NCBI GenBank assembly: GCA_002862305.1
Contig: PKCS01000065.1
Span: 1 to 38,792 of the forward strand
DNA from: Phycisphaerae bacterium
GTDB taxonomy: Bacteria; Planctomycetota; Phycisphaerae; Phycisphaerales; SM1A02
Length of the DNA: 38,792 nt
Direction: 5' to 3'
This document shows, one piece after another, positions 23,076-30,405 of this stretch (the first letter of the stretch is position 1; every line of letters begins with the position of its first letter). A model generated the notes under the pieces. The model did no database searches, was not told the DNA's origin, and saw nothing but the letters and a program-made list of their open reading frames with translations. A program made the position numbers and the translations under genes.

Positions 23076-23577
23076 TGCTGAGGCTGTAGGCCTCCTCGTT
23101 GGTCGGGAATGGAATCCCGAAGTGAGTGGAGATGAAAATCTCACTGAGCGTGATCGACCAGGGGCCGCTGGACTCGGTGATCTCGAGGTTCATCCTCAAC
23201 AGTCCGACCGGTTGTGCCGCGGGCAGGATCGGGTAGGCACCCGTCGTGTCGAATCCAGTCGCCGTTTCATCGGTCGACGAGGTCGCCCACGAGGGTCCGG
23301 GGGCCAGCGAATCGATCGACTGCAACGCAAGGCCGTTCAGTTCGACGTCCATCTCGAAGTTCGTGATCCAAAAACCCGGTGACCACATCACGTCGCCCGC
23401 GGTCACGGGGTCGGTGATCACCTGGACGTCCACCGAGAAGGTGCTGCCACCAGGTTCGATGGCGGTCGGGTCCCCGAACAGGAGGTCCAGTTTCCCGAGG
23501 TGGTCCGCGCTCGCGAGGGACGCGCCGCCAGCGGCGAGCAGGAACACGGACAACGACAGGGCTGCACGTCGATGCAT
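22999..23577 (-). CDS. secreted PEP-CTERM-like array protein (copy F, first of the array)
   Basis: 192 residues. Signal peptide MHRRAALSLSVFLLAAGGASLASA, then LDLLFGDPTAIEPGGSTFSV, WITNFEMDVELNGLALQSID and VGLLRMNLEITESSGPWS, ending IPAPAGLALLAGG and FRRRRAG. The signal peptide and leader are nearly the same as in copy B at the DNA level, so F and B are probably the most recent pair at the 5' end, while the cores differ. It is the first gene in transcription order and has the best promoter. It lies 175 bases downstream of nothing else on this strand: the carotenoid operon ends further upstream at 23753, also reading this way. Confidence 0.86.
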   Translation of the reverse strand: MHRRAALSLSVFLLAAGGASLASADHLGKLDLLFGDPTAIEPGGSTFSVDVQVITDPVTAGDVMWSPGFWITNFEMDVELNGLALQSIDSLAPGPSWATSSTDETATGFDTTGAYPILPAAQPVGLLRMNLEITESSGPWSITLSEIFISTHFGIPFPTNEEAYSLSIAIPAPAGLALLAGGLGGFRRRRAG

Positions 23578-23613
23578 GGGTCGGTTCGCTTTCTCCCTTT
23601 TCCGAGGTGTGTG
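23575..23613 (-). repeat. array leader repeat, copy F
   Basis: Identical over 39 bases to copy B. The predicted transcription start from the promoter at 23621-23649 falls at its upstream edge, so the leader is close to the whole 5' untranslated region. Confidence 0.8.
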
Positions 23614-23620
23614 TGTCCCC

Positions 23621-23649
23621 ACCCTAGGGCCTGCCGGCGGGCCCGACAA
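23621..23649 (-). promoter_or_regulatory. candidate sigma-70 promoter for the array (copy F)
   Basis: On the minus strand TTGTCG (23649-23644), a 17-base spacer and TAGGGT (23626-23621). The distance to the ATG gives a leader of about 37 bases. The same spacing as in copy B supports it. Confidence 0.5.
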
Positions 23650-23752
23650 GGGTGGAGGGTGGTCTTCGGGGGAATCGCCTGCGGTCCGTCCCCGGGGGGG
23701 CGATCCCGGGGACTACTCGGACCTCGAGGCCCCGGTCGCCCGGGGATCGCGC

Positions 23753-24904
23753 TCATCCACCCGAGGGTGAGGTGGTCCGCCCCCGCCAGCTGCGGGTGCC
23801 GCGGAGGTGCAGCCGCAGGCTCCACCACTGCATGACCGTGGTGGCCAGCACCGCGATCGGGTGCAGCGGTACCCCGATCGGCGCCTGCCGGTAGCGGACC
23901 GCCAGCACCGTCCGCAGTCCGAGCATCATCACCACCGAGGCGATCGAGATCGGGGTCGCCACCTCCAGCCAGGTGCCGGTGGCCAGGCACCACGCCAGCA
24001 CCCCGAACGGCAGCAGGTGCCCGACCAGGTGGATGACGGTGATCAGGAGGAGGATCCAGATCGAACCCAGTCCCTCGTAGCCGTTCTTGGCGAAGCCGCG
24101 GAAACTCTCCATGAACCCGTGGTACATCCGGCAGCGGCAGAGGTCGGTGCCGTCGACGAGGTCGCTCTGCCAGCCGGCGGTCCGGATCGATCGCGGCAGC
24201 TTGATCCCGTCATGCATCGAGTCCTTGAAGGCGGCGTGGCCACCGGACTCCGTCCAGGCCTCGCGGCGAGCGAAGAGGAACTGCCCGCAGCCCGCGGAGG
24301 CCGCGGGCTGGAGGGTGGTGCGCATCCCGCCCATCGGGAGGTAGCCCAGCAGCAGCACGTGGATCATGGGGACGAAGAGCGCCTCCCCGATCGAGCCGGT
24401 GAGTTCGTGCGGGAATGCCGAGAGCAGGCCGAGCCGCGGGCGGTCGCGGGTCTCCGAGAGGGTGCGCCGAAGCCAGCCTCGCTCGAAGCGCACGTCCGCG
24501 TCGGTGAAGAGCAGCCAGCTGCCCTCGGCGGCCTCGCCCATCCGCTGGCAGGCGTGCTGCTTCCCGTTCCACCCCTCGGGCAGCGGCCGGGTCCCGACCG
24601 CACGGACCCGGGAATCCTCCTCGCCCAGGCGGGCGAGGATCTCGGGGGTCTCGTCGGTGCTCTCGTCGTCGTAGACCAGGACCTCGATCCGCTCGTGGCC
24701 GCCGTCCAGCAGCGAGCGGACGCAGGCCTCGAGGTTCCCCGCCTCGTCGCGGGCGGGGATGCAGCAGCTCACCAGCGCCTCGGAGTCCGGGCAGTCGGCG
24801 GCGGGGGCGGCCCGCTTCAGCCGGCCGACGTTCACCAGCGCGATGGTGGTCGGGATCGCCACCATCGCGAGGCCGATGATCGAGAGGATCCCGATCGCGC
24901 TCAC
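23753..24904 (-). CDS. GT2 glycosyltransferase, probable carotenoid glycosylation (CrtQ-like)
   Basis: 383 residues, close to the ~375 of staphylococcal CrtQ. One N-terminal helix (AIGILSIIGLAMVAIPTTIA) precedes a GT-A domain: VSCCIPARDEAGNLEACV, VLVYDDESTDETPEIL, WNGKQHACQ and the metal-binding DAD at 135-137 (LLFTDADVRFERGW), then GCGQFLFARREAW. Two or three C-terminal helices follow (ILLLITVIHLVGHLLPFGVL and others). Start is GTG 24904, overlapping the acyltransferase stop (GTGA). In staphyloxanthin synthesis such an enzyme adds glucose to the carotenoid carboxyl group; this role is inferred from the neighbours. It is the last gene of the operon. Confidence 0.85.
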   Translation of the reverse strand: MSAIGILSIIGLAMVAIPTTIALVNVGRLKRAAPAADCPDSEALVSCCIPARDEAGNLEACVRSLLDGGHERIEVLVYDDESTDETPEILARLGEEDSRVRAVGTRPLPEGWNGKQHACQRMGEAAEGSWLLFTDADVRFERGWLRRTLSETRDRPRLGLLSAFPHELTGSIGEALFVPMIHVLLLGYLPMGGMRTTLQPAASAGCGQFLFARREAWTESGGHAAFKDSMHDGIKLPRSIRTAGWQSDLVDGTDLCRCRMYHGFMESFRGFAKNGYEGLGSIWILLLITVIHLVGHLLPFGVLAWCLATGTWLEVATPISIASVVMMLGLRTVLAVRYRQAPIGVPLHPIAVLATTVMQWWSLRLHLRGTRSWRGRTTSPSGG

Positions 24905-25719
24905 GTCCGCTGCTCCGTTCGATGGGCGACCTCGAGGTCGCCCCGCCGGCCACGGACCTTCAGCCAGAGGTCGTAGACGGGGTTGGTGCGGTTGGCGGCG
25001 GGGGGGACCAGTGGATCGAACCGGTCCTCGTCGCGGGTCCGGACCAGTTCGGCGAGGGCGTCGGTCTCGGCCTGCATCGATTCCTTGACCCGGCGGTGCC
25101 ATCGGGAGGTGGTCGCCCGCTCCGGTGGCTCGACGTGCCGGGCGTGGAGGCAGAGCTCGGGGCGGCTGTCCTTCCAGAAGGTGTACTCCATGAGAAAGGT
25201 CAGCACCCGGGCCTCGGGGTTCGAGACCGCGTTGGTCGCGATCCCCGGGCGGGTGCGGATCGGGTCCCGCACGTCGGTGAACCGACCCTGCGGCATGATC
25301 CAGAAGGCGACCCGGCGATGCTCGTGGAAGAGCCCGGTGATCCAGTCGTTCATCCGGGTCAGGGTCCCGGGGTCGTCGGGATCGATCCCGAAGATCCCGA
25401 GCTTCCGGAAGAAGCCGAACTTCACCAGCTGGGTGGAGTCCATCGGCGCGGTGAGCTGGTGGCGGGGAAGGAACCGCTCGTGGACCAGGATCCCCACCAG
25501 GGGGTCCCACCAGGAGACGTGGTTCATCGCGATGATCAGCGGGCCGTCCACGTCCTCGAGGCCTTCCAGCACCTCGCGGGTGCCGGGGGTCATCCAGACC
25601 GCGTGGAAGCCGCCGCGGATCTTCCTCCGAACCACGAACGAGAACAGGCGGAACACCCTCGGGCTGAACCGGGCCGGCAGGAAACCGGGGTGCTCCGCTC
25701 CCGAGGCTGCGTCCGTCAT
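24901..25719 (-). CDS. PlsC-like acyltransferase of the carotenoid operon
   Basis: 272 residues. The acyltransferase motif I is NHVSWWDP, with H67 and D72 of the HxxxxD pair, and IMPQGRFTD stands where PlsC enzymes have the EGTR block. There is no strong membrane helix; hydrophobic patches such as PLIIAMNHVSWW and RVFRLFSFVV suggest membrane association. In the operon it most likely acylates the carotenoid or its sugar, the job of CrtO in Staphylococcus; CrtO is a different, shorter protein family, so this would be a non-homologous replacement. It could instead act in glycerolipid synthesis. ATGA overlaps with the desaturase stop before it (25716-25719) and the GT start after it. Confidence 0.83.
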   Translation of the reverse strand: MTDAASGAEHPGFLPARFSPRVFRLFSFVVRRKIRGGFHAVWMTPGTREVLEGLEDVDGPLIIAMNHVSWWDPLVGILVHERFLPRHQLTAPMDSTQLVKFGFFRKLGIFGIDPDDPGTLTRMNDWITGLFHEHRRVAFWIMPQGRFTDVRDPIRTRPGIATNAVSNPEARVLTFLMEYTFWKDSRPELCLHARHVEPPERATTSRWHRRVKESMQAETDALAELVRTRDEDRFDPLVPPAANRTNPVYDLWLKVRGRRGDLEVAHRTEQRT

Positions 25720-27293
25720 GATCCCGCCATCATCTCCATGGGTTCGGGGGCGTCGTCGTGGATGCCGAGGTCCTCCCGGGCGACCTTGGCGGCGGTGACC
25801 CCGCTCATGAGCACCATCGGGACCCCGGGGCCCGGGTTGGTGCTGCCCCCGGTGAGGTAGAGGTTCTCGTAGACCTGGCTCCGGTTGCGCGGCTTGAATC
25901 CGCCCAGGAAGCGGCCGTGGGAGGCGAGTCCGTAGATCGCGCCCCCCTCGGCGTTGTACATCTGCTCGATGCCGGACGGGGTCAGGGATCGCTCGACCAC
26001 GATGTGGTCCTCGATGTCGGGCATGCCGCCGCAGCGCTTGAGCTTGTCGATGATCGTGTCGCGGTACTGCTCGAGCAGCCCCCCCGGTCCGTCCCACTGC
26101 TGGTCCGGCCGCCGCCACGCGGTATGGGTGAGGATGTAGAGCGACTCGCAGCCCTCCGGTGCCTGGCTGGGGTCGGTGCGGGAGGGCACCGCGAGGTAGA
26201 GGGACGGGTCCCGGGCGGGCACTCCCTTGGTGTAGATGTCGTCGAACTCCTCCTGGGGGCTGCGACTGAAGATGAAGTCGTGGTGGAGGAGGTGGTCGTA
26301 CTGGCGATCGAGCCCGAGGTAGAGGACCACCCCGCTGCAGGCCGGCGTGTACCGGGAACCGATCGCCTTCTGCGCCCGGACCGCGCGGTCGCTGCCGTCC
26401 AGGTCGCGGTAGCTCCGCTGCACGTCGCAGTTGGAGACCACCGCGTCGGCCATGATCGTCTCGCCGTCGTCGAGTTCCACCCCGCTCACCCGGTTCCCGT
26501 CGGTGAGGAAGCGCTTCACCCCGTTGCCGAGCACGATCTCGACCCCCATCTCCCGCAGGATCCGCTCCAGGGTCTGGGCGATCTTGCGGGTGCCGCCCAT
26601 CGGGTACCAGCAGCCGTGGTCGACCTGCGCCGAGGCGATGAGCGCGAGGATCGCGGGGGCCATGAAGGGGCTCGATCCCACGTACTGCAGGAAGTGCTCG
26701 ACCAGCTGGCGGGCGTGGGGGTCGGGGATGTGCTTCTTGACCGTGGCCCCGACGGTGCTGTGCAGGCGCATCGCCATCACGTCCTTCAGCAGGTTGAAGT
26801 CGTTCATCGGGACCGCCTTCATCACGTCGCGGACCGAACCCACGTCCCGGTAGAAGAAGACCCGCTCGCTGAGGTGGTACATGCGGCGCGAGTAGTTCAC
26901 GAAGTCCGCGTAGCCGTCGGCGGTGCCGGTGCCGGGGAAGAGCGACTCCAGCTCCTGGCGCATCCGGTGGACGTCCTTGTGGAGGTCGAGCACCGTCCCG
27001 TCCTCGTAGAAGCAGCGCCACTGCGGGTCGAGGTCCACCAGCTCGCAGTAGTCCTCGGGCCGGCGCCCGGATCGCTCGACGATCCCGCGGAAGACCGCGG
27101 GCATGGTGATGATGGTGGGGCCCATGTCGAAGGTGAACCCGTCGACCTCCATCACGTTCATCTTGCCCCCGAGGTGCTGGTTCCGTTCCACCAGGGTGAC
27201 CGAGCATCCGGTCCGGGCGAGTTCCACGGCGCTGGCGAGGCCCGCGAGGCCGCCACCCACCACCACGATCCTGTTCTTGACTGATTCGATCAC
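25716..27293 (-). CDS. CrtI/CrtN-type carotenoid desaturase (operon copy)
   Basis: 525 residues, the family's usual size. The N-terminal FAD motif is IVVVGGGLAGLASAVELA, followed by VTLVERNQHLGGKMNV and FDMGPTIITMP. The C-terminal signature of bacterial phytoene desaturases appears as NLYLTGGSTNPGPGVPMVLM. It inserts double bonds in a C30 or C40 polyene at the membrane, using FAD. Start is GTG 27293 (VIESVKNRIVVVGG), overlapping the aldehyde dehydrogenase stop (GTGA). The next gene starts in its stop (ATGA). Whether it is a desaturase (CrtN/CrtI) or a terminal oxidase (CrtP-like) cannot be settled by eye. Confidence 0.92.
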   Translation of the reverse strand: MIESVKNRIVVVGGGLAGLASAVELARTGCSVTLVERNQHLGGKMNVMEVDGFTFDMGPTIITMPAVFRGIVERSGRRPEDYCELVDLDPQWRCFYEDGTVLDLHKDVHRMRQELESLFPGTGTADGYADFVNYSRRMYHLSERVFFYRDVGSVRDVMKAVPMNDFNLLKDVMAMRLHSTVGATVKKHIPDPHARQLVEHFLQYVGSSPFMAPAILALIASAQVDHGCWYPMGGTRKIAQTLERILREMGVEIVLGNGVKRFLTDGNRVSGVELDDGETIMADAVVSNCDVQRSYRDLDGSDRAVRAQKAIGSRYTPACSGVVLYLGLDRQYDHLLHHDFIFSRSPQEEFDDIYTKGVPARDPSLYLAVPSRTDPSQAPEGCESLYILTHTAWRRPDQQWDGPGGLLEQYRDTIIDKLKRCGGMPDIEDHIVVERSLTPSGIEQMYNAEGGAIYGLASHGRFLGGFKPRNRSQVYENLYLTGGSTNPGPGVPMVLMSGVTAAKVAREDLGIHDDAPEPMEMMAGS

Positions 27294-28702
27294 TGCGTGT
27301 GCTCCGGGAGTTGGTCGTGCTTCCTGAGGGTAGGGTCCGGCGCGGGGGCGTGGGCGGATCCCCTCGAGATTCCGGACATTCGTTCGAGCATCGCCAGCTG
27401 CGAGTCGCTCGGTGGTTCGGGGGGGATCCGGAGCCTGGCGGAGGTCCGGCTGAGGTGGACGGGCCGGCTCATCGCGAGCAGTCCCTCCCGCCCGCGGCTG
27501 CCGCCCCATCCGCTCTCCCGCGTGCCGCGGATCGAGGCCGCGGGGTGTGCGGTGGGGACCAGGACGTCGTTGACCAGCACCGTCGCGCTGCCGAGGGACG
27601 GCATCAGCGCCCGGGCCCGGTGCGGGGTACGGGTCCACACCGAGGTGGCGAGGTGCTGGGGAATGGATCGGTGCAGCTCGAGGGCCTCCTCGAGGGTCTC
27701 GACCGGGACCACCGCCAGCGCGGGACCGAAGTGGTCGCCCTGGACCAGTTCCGCGTCCGCGGGGCAGTCCAGGACCGCGACCGGCCGGATCGGGTCCTCC
27801 GGGGACTCCTCCTCCACGATCCCCGAGGCGAGCCGGCCCCCGGCGGCGACCGCCGCGCGGACCTGGGCCCGGATCCTCGTGGCCTCGCCCGGCAGGACCA
27901 GCCGCCGCCGCTGGCCGGAGGCCGCCAGCGGAACCAGTTCCGAACAGAAGCGCGCGTAGGCGCCGCGCAGGACCAGCGCCCGGCGAGGTGCCATGCAGGT
28001 CTGTCCCGCGTTGGTGGAGACCGCGTTCCAGAGGCAGCGGGCGGCGAGGGCGGGGTCCGCGTCCTCCAGCACGATCGCGGAGTCGCGTCCGCTGAGTTCG
28101 AGGGTCGAGGGGGTCAGGGTCCTCGCGCACTGCTGGGCGATCGCCCGGCCGACCGCGGTGGATCCGGTGAAGACCACGTGGTCGAAGTCGTGCTCGGCCA
28201 GCAGGGCCTCGCCCGCGGACCGCGTCGCCTCGGTCACCGTCAGCTCCTCCGGCGAGAGCCCGGCCTCCCGGGCCAGCTCGAGGAGCCGACCCTGGGTCCG
28301 CGGGGCGTGCTCGGAAGGCTTCACGGTGACGTGGTTTCCCGCCACCGCGGCCTGCACCAGCTGGATGCCGAGCAGCTGGATCGGGTAGTTCCAGGTGGCG
28401 ATGATCGCCACGCGCCCCAGGGGGGCTCGTTCGATCCGGTGCCGCTGGCCCCAGAGCCACCAGGGCGCCCCGCCCAGTCGGCGGCCCCCGAGGAGGCGTC
28501 GCGCGTGCCGGCGGTGCCAGCGGCAGGCGCTGACCAGCGGCATCAGTTCCGCGGTGATCGTCTCGTACCTCGGCTTGCCGACCTCGAGGTCGGTCAGTGC
28601 CGCCAGCTCGTCGGCGGACGCCAGCACCAGGTCCGCGAAGCGCCCCGCCCAGCGGAGTCGTTGGGTGACCAGGTGGTCGAACTGGGGAGAAAGCGTCGTC
28701 AT
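27290..28702 (-). CDS. aldehyde dehydrogenase, probable carotenoid aldehyde oxidation
   Basis: 470 residues. The catalytic set is complete: oxyanion N105 in IATWNYPIQLL, cofactor-contact K128 in VTVKPSEHAP, FTGSTAVGR, general base E202 in TLELSGRDSAIV and nucleophile C236 in NAGQTCMAPR. It resembles the short group-3 aldehyde dehydrogenases, the group that includes AldH of staphyloxanthin synthesis, which oxidises a diapocarotenal to the acid. First gene of the four-gene carotenoid operon and divergent from the second desaturase. The last ~45 residues (PPEPPSDSQLAMLERM onward) form a polar tail. No clear ribosome site precedes the ATG at 28702. Confidence 0.87.
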   Translation of the reverse strand: MTTLSPQFDHLVTQRLRWAGRFADLVLASADELAALTDLEVGKPRYETITAELMPLVSACRWHRRHARRLLGGRRLGGAPWWLWGQRHRIERAPLGRVAIIATWNYPIQLLGIQLVQAAVAGNHVTVKPSEHAPRTQGRLLELAREAGLSPEELTVTEATRSAGEALLAEHDFDHVVFTGSTAVGRAIAQQCARTLTPSTLELSGRDSAIVLEDADPALAARCLWNAVSTNAGQTCMAPRRALVLRGAYARFCSELVPLAASGQRRRLVLPGEATRIRAQVRAAVAAGGRLASGIVEEESPEDPIRPVAVLDCPADAELVQGDHFGPALAVVPVETLEEALELHRSIPQHLATSVWTRTPHRARALMPSLGSATVLVNDVLVPTAHPAASIRGTRESGWGGSRGREGLLAMSRPVHLSRTSARLRIPPEPPSDSQLAMLERMSGISRGSAHAPAPDPTLRKHDQLPEHTQ

Positions 28703-28728
28703 TCGTGGAGGGCACTGCCCGGGTGAGG

Positions 28729-28735
28729 TATGGTA
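28729..28735. promoter_or_regulatory. overlapping divergent -10 elements of the carotenoid locus
   Basis: The plus strand has TATGGT at 28729-28734 and the minus strand TACCAT at 28735-28730, inside GGTATGGTACC. Both could serve as -10 boxes, with the minus direction having a weak -35 CCGACG 18 bases upstream. This would let one site drive the operon and the divergent desaturase. An 11-base palindrome, GGGCA-C-TGCCC, lies at 28710-28720 in the minus-strand leader. Confidence 0.4.
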
Positions 28736-28790
28736 CCCAAAGAGGAACCGGCCCGTCGGACTTCGGGAGGACCTCGCTGGAGACTTTTCG

Positions 28791-30371
28791 ATGGCTTCGC
28801 CCCCCAACGTCAGCGTGATCGGAGCCGGCCCCGGCGGACTCACCGCCGCGATGCTCCTGGCCGCCAGCGGTGCGGACGTCACGATCTGGGAAGCGGAGGA
28901 TCGCCCGGGCGGTCGCTCCCGGCGGATCAGCTTCGACGGCCACCACTTCGACTGCGGCGCCACCTTCTTCATGATGCCCTGGGTGCTCGACGAGATCACC
29001 CGGGCCTGCGGCCTCCGCCTCTCGGACGTGGTGCCGATGCACCGGCTGGACCCGATGTACCGGCTGGTCTTCCGCGGCAACCTCGACGAACTCCAGCTGG
29101 ACACCACCCAGGACCTGGACCTGATGGCGGCCCGGCTCAACCAGGTGCACCCCGGCGACGGGGAGGCGTTCCTGGCGTTCATGCGGGAGAACCGCGCGAA
29201 GCTCAAGGCGATGACGCCCATCCTCCGCCAGGCGATCCGCAGCCCGCTGGACCTCGTCTCCGGGTCCACCCTCAACGCGGCCCGCTACATCAAGCCGTGG
29301 GAATCGGTCTACGGCAACCTGTCGCGCCGGTTCACCGACGAGCGTTCACGCCTCGCGATGTGCTTCCAGAGCAAGTACCTGGGGATGAGCCCGTTCGAGT
29401 GCCCCTCGCTCTTCACGATCCTCCCCTTCATCGAGTACGAGTACGGGGTCTGGCACCCCGAGGGCGGGATCAACGCGCTCCTGCAGGGACTGTGCGACGC
29501 CTGCGAGCAGATGGGGGTCACCGTCCGCACCGGGGCGCCGGTGGACTCGATCACCTACCGCGGCCGCAAGGCCACCGGGGTGGTGGTGGACGGTCGCGAG
29601 CACCCCTGCGACCACGTGGTGATCAACGCCGACGCCACCTGGGCGATGCAGAACCTGATCCCGGACTCGCTTCGTCCCTCGGGGTGGACCGATCGCAAGA
29701 TCGAGCGCAAGCGGTACTCCTGCAGCACCTGGATGAGCTACATGGCGATCGACGGCGAGCTCGACCTCCCGCACCACACCATCTGCTTCTCCGCGGACTA
29801 CCGTCGGAACCTCGAGGACATCACCACCAACCTGACCGCCAGCGACGATCCCTCGATGTACTTCTGCAACCCCTGCCCGCTGGATCCCGGCATGGCCCCG
29901 CCCGGGAAGTCGAGCCTCTACTGCCTGGTCCCCACCCCGAACCAGCGCGGCCGCGTCGACTGGAAGGCGGAGACGCCCCGGATGCGCACCGCGGTGGTCG
30001 AGCAGCTGGAGCGACTCGGGGTGGAGGACGCCCGGGAGCGCATCCTCGGCGAGCGGATCATCACCCCCGCCGACTGGGAGGCCTCGCGGATCCACCTCGG
30101 CGCGACGTTCAACATCGCGCACAACCTCGGCCAGATGCTCCACCGTCGTCCCCAGAACCGTCTCCAGGGACTCGACGGCACCTGGATGGTGGGGGGCGGG
30201 ACGCACCCCGGTTCCGGGCTCCCGGTGATCTTCCTCGCCTCCCAGACCACCGCCCGGATGCTCTGCCAGGAGAGCGGGCTCACCTGCGTCCTCGACGAGG
30301 ACCGGCTCCCGCCGCTTCGTTCCTCCGCGGAGGTCGCGGTCGGCGACCGGGCCCGCGCCTACGCACGCTGA
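28791..30371 (+). CDS. CrtI/CrtN-type carotenoid desaturase/oxidase (divergent copy)
   Basis: 526 residues. N-terminal FAD motif VSVIGAGPGGLTAAMLLAA, then VTIWEAEDRPGGRSRR and FDCGATFFMMP; C-terminal signature GTWMVGGGTHPGSGLPVIFL. It is complete and clearly paralogous, not identical, to the operon desaturase. In the staphyloxanthin route two such paralogues act in turn (CrtN desaturates, CrtP oxidises the end methyl), so the pair here may divide the work in the same way; the order is not known. ATG 28791 has GGAG 8 bases upstream. It ends 34 bases before the convergent DUF6159 gene. Confidence 0.92.
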   Translation: MASPPNVSVIGAGPGGLTAAMLLAASGADVTIWEAEDRPGGRSRRISFDGHHFDCGATFFMMPWVLDEITRACGLRLSDVVPMHRLDPMYRLVFRGNLDELQLDTTQDLDLMAARLNQVHPGDGEAFLAFMRENRAKLKAMTPILRQAIRSPLDLVSGSTLNAARYIKPWESVYGNLSRRFTDERSRLAMCFQSKYLGMSPFECPSLFTILPFIEYEYGVWHPEGGINALLQGLCDACEQMGVTVRTGAPVDSITYRGRKATGVVVDGREHPCDHVVINADATWAMQNLIPDSLRPSGWTDRKIERKRYSCSTWMSYMAIDGELDLPHHTICFSADYRRNLEDITTNLTASDDPSMYFCNPCPLDPGMAPPGKSSLYCLVPTPNQRGRVDWKAETPRMRTAVVEQLERLGVEDARERILGERIITPADWEASRIHLGATFNIAHNLGQMLHRRPQNRLQGLDGTWMVGGGTHPGSGLPVIFLASQTTARMLCQESGLTCVLDEDRLPPLRSSAEVAVGDRARAYAR

Positions 30372-30405
30372 TCCACCGAACGCCCCGCCGCCGGCTCGCT
30401 CGCGC

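Noticed and set aside
19615-23577. Integron-like gene-cassette array
   Set aside because: No integrase and no attC-like site; the units keep their own start, tail and terminator, and the conserved ends are coding for the sorting tail.
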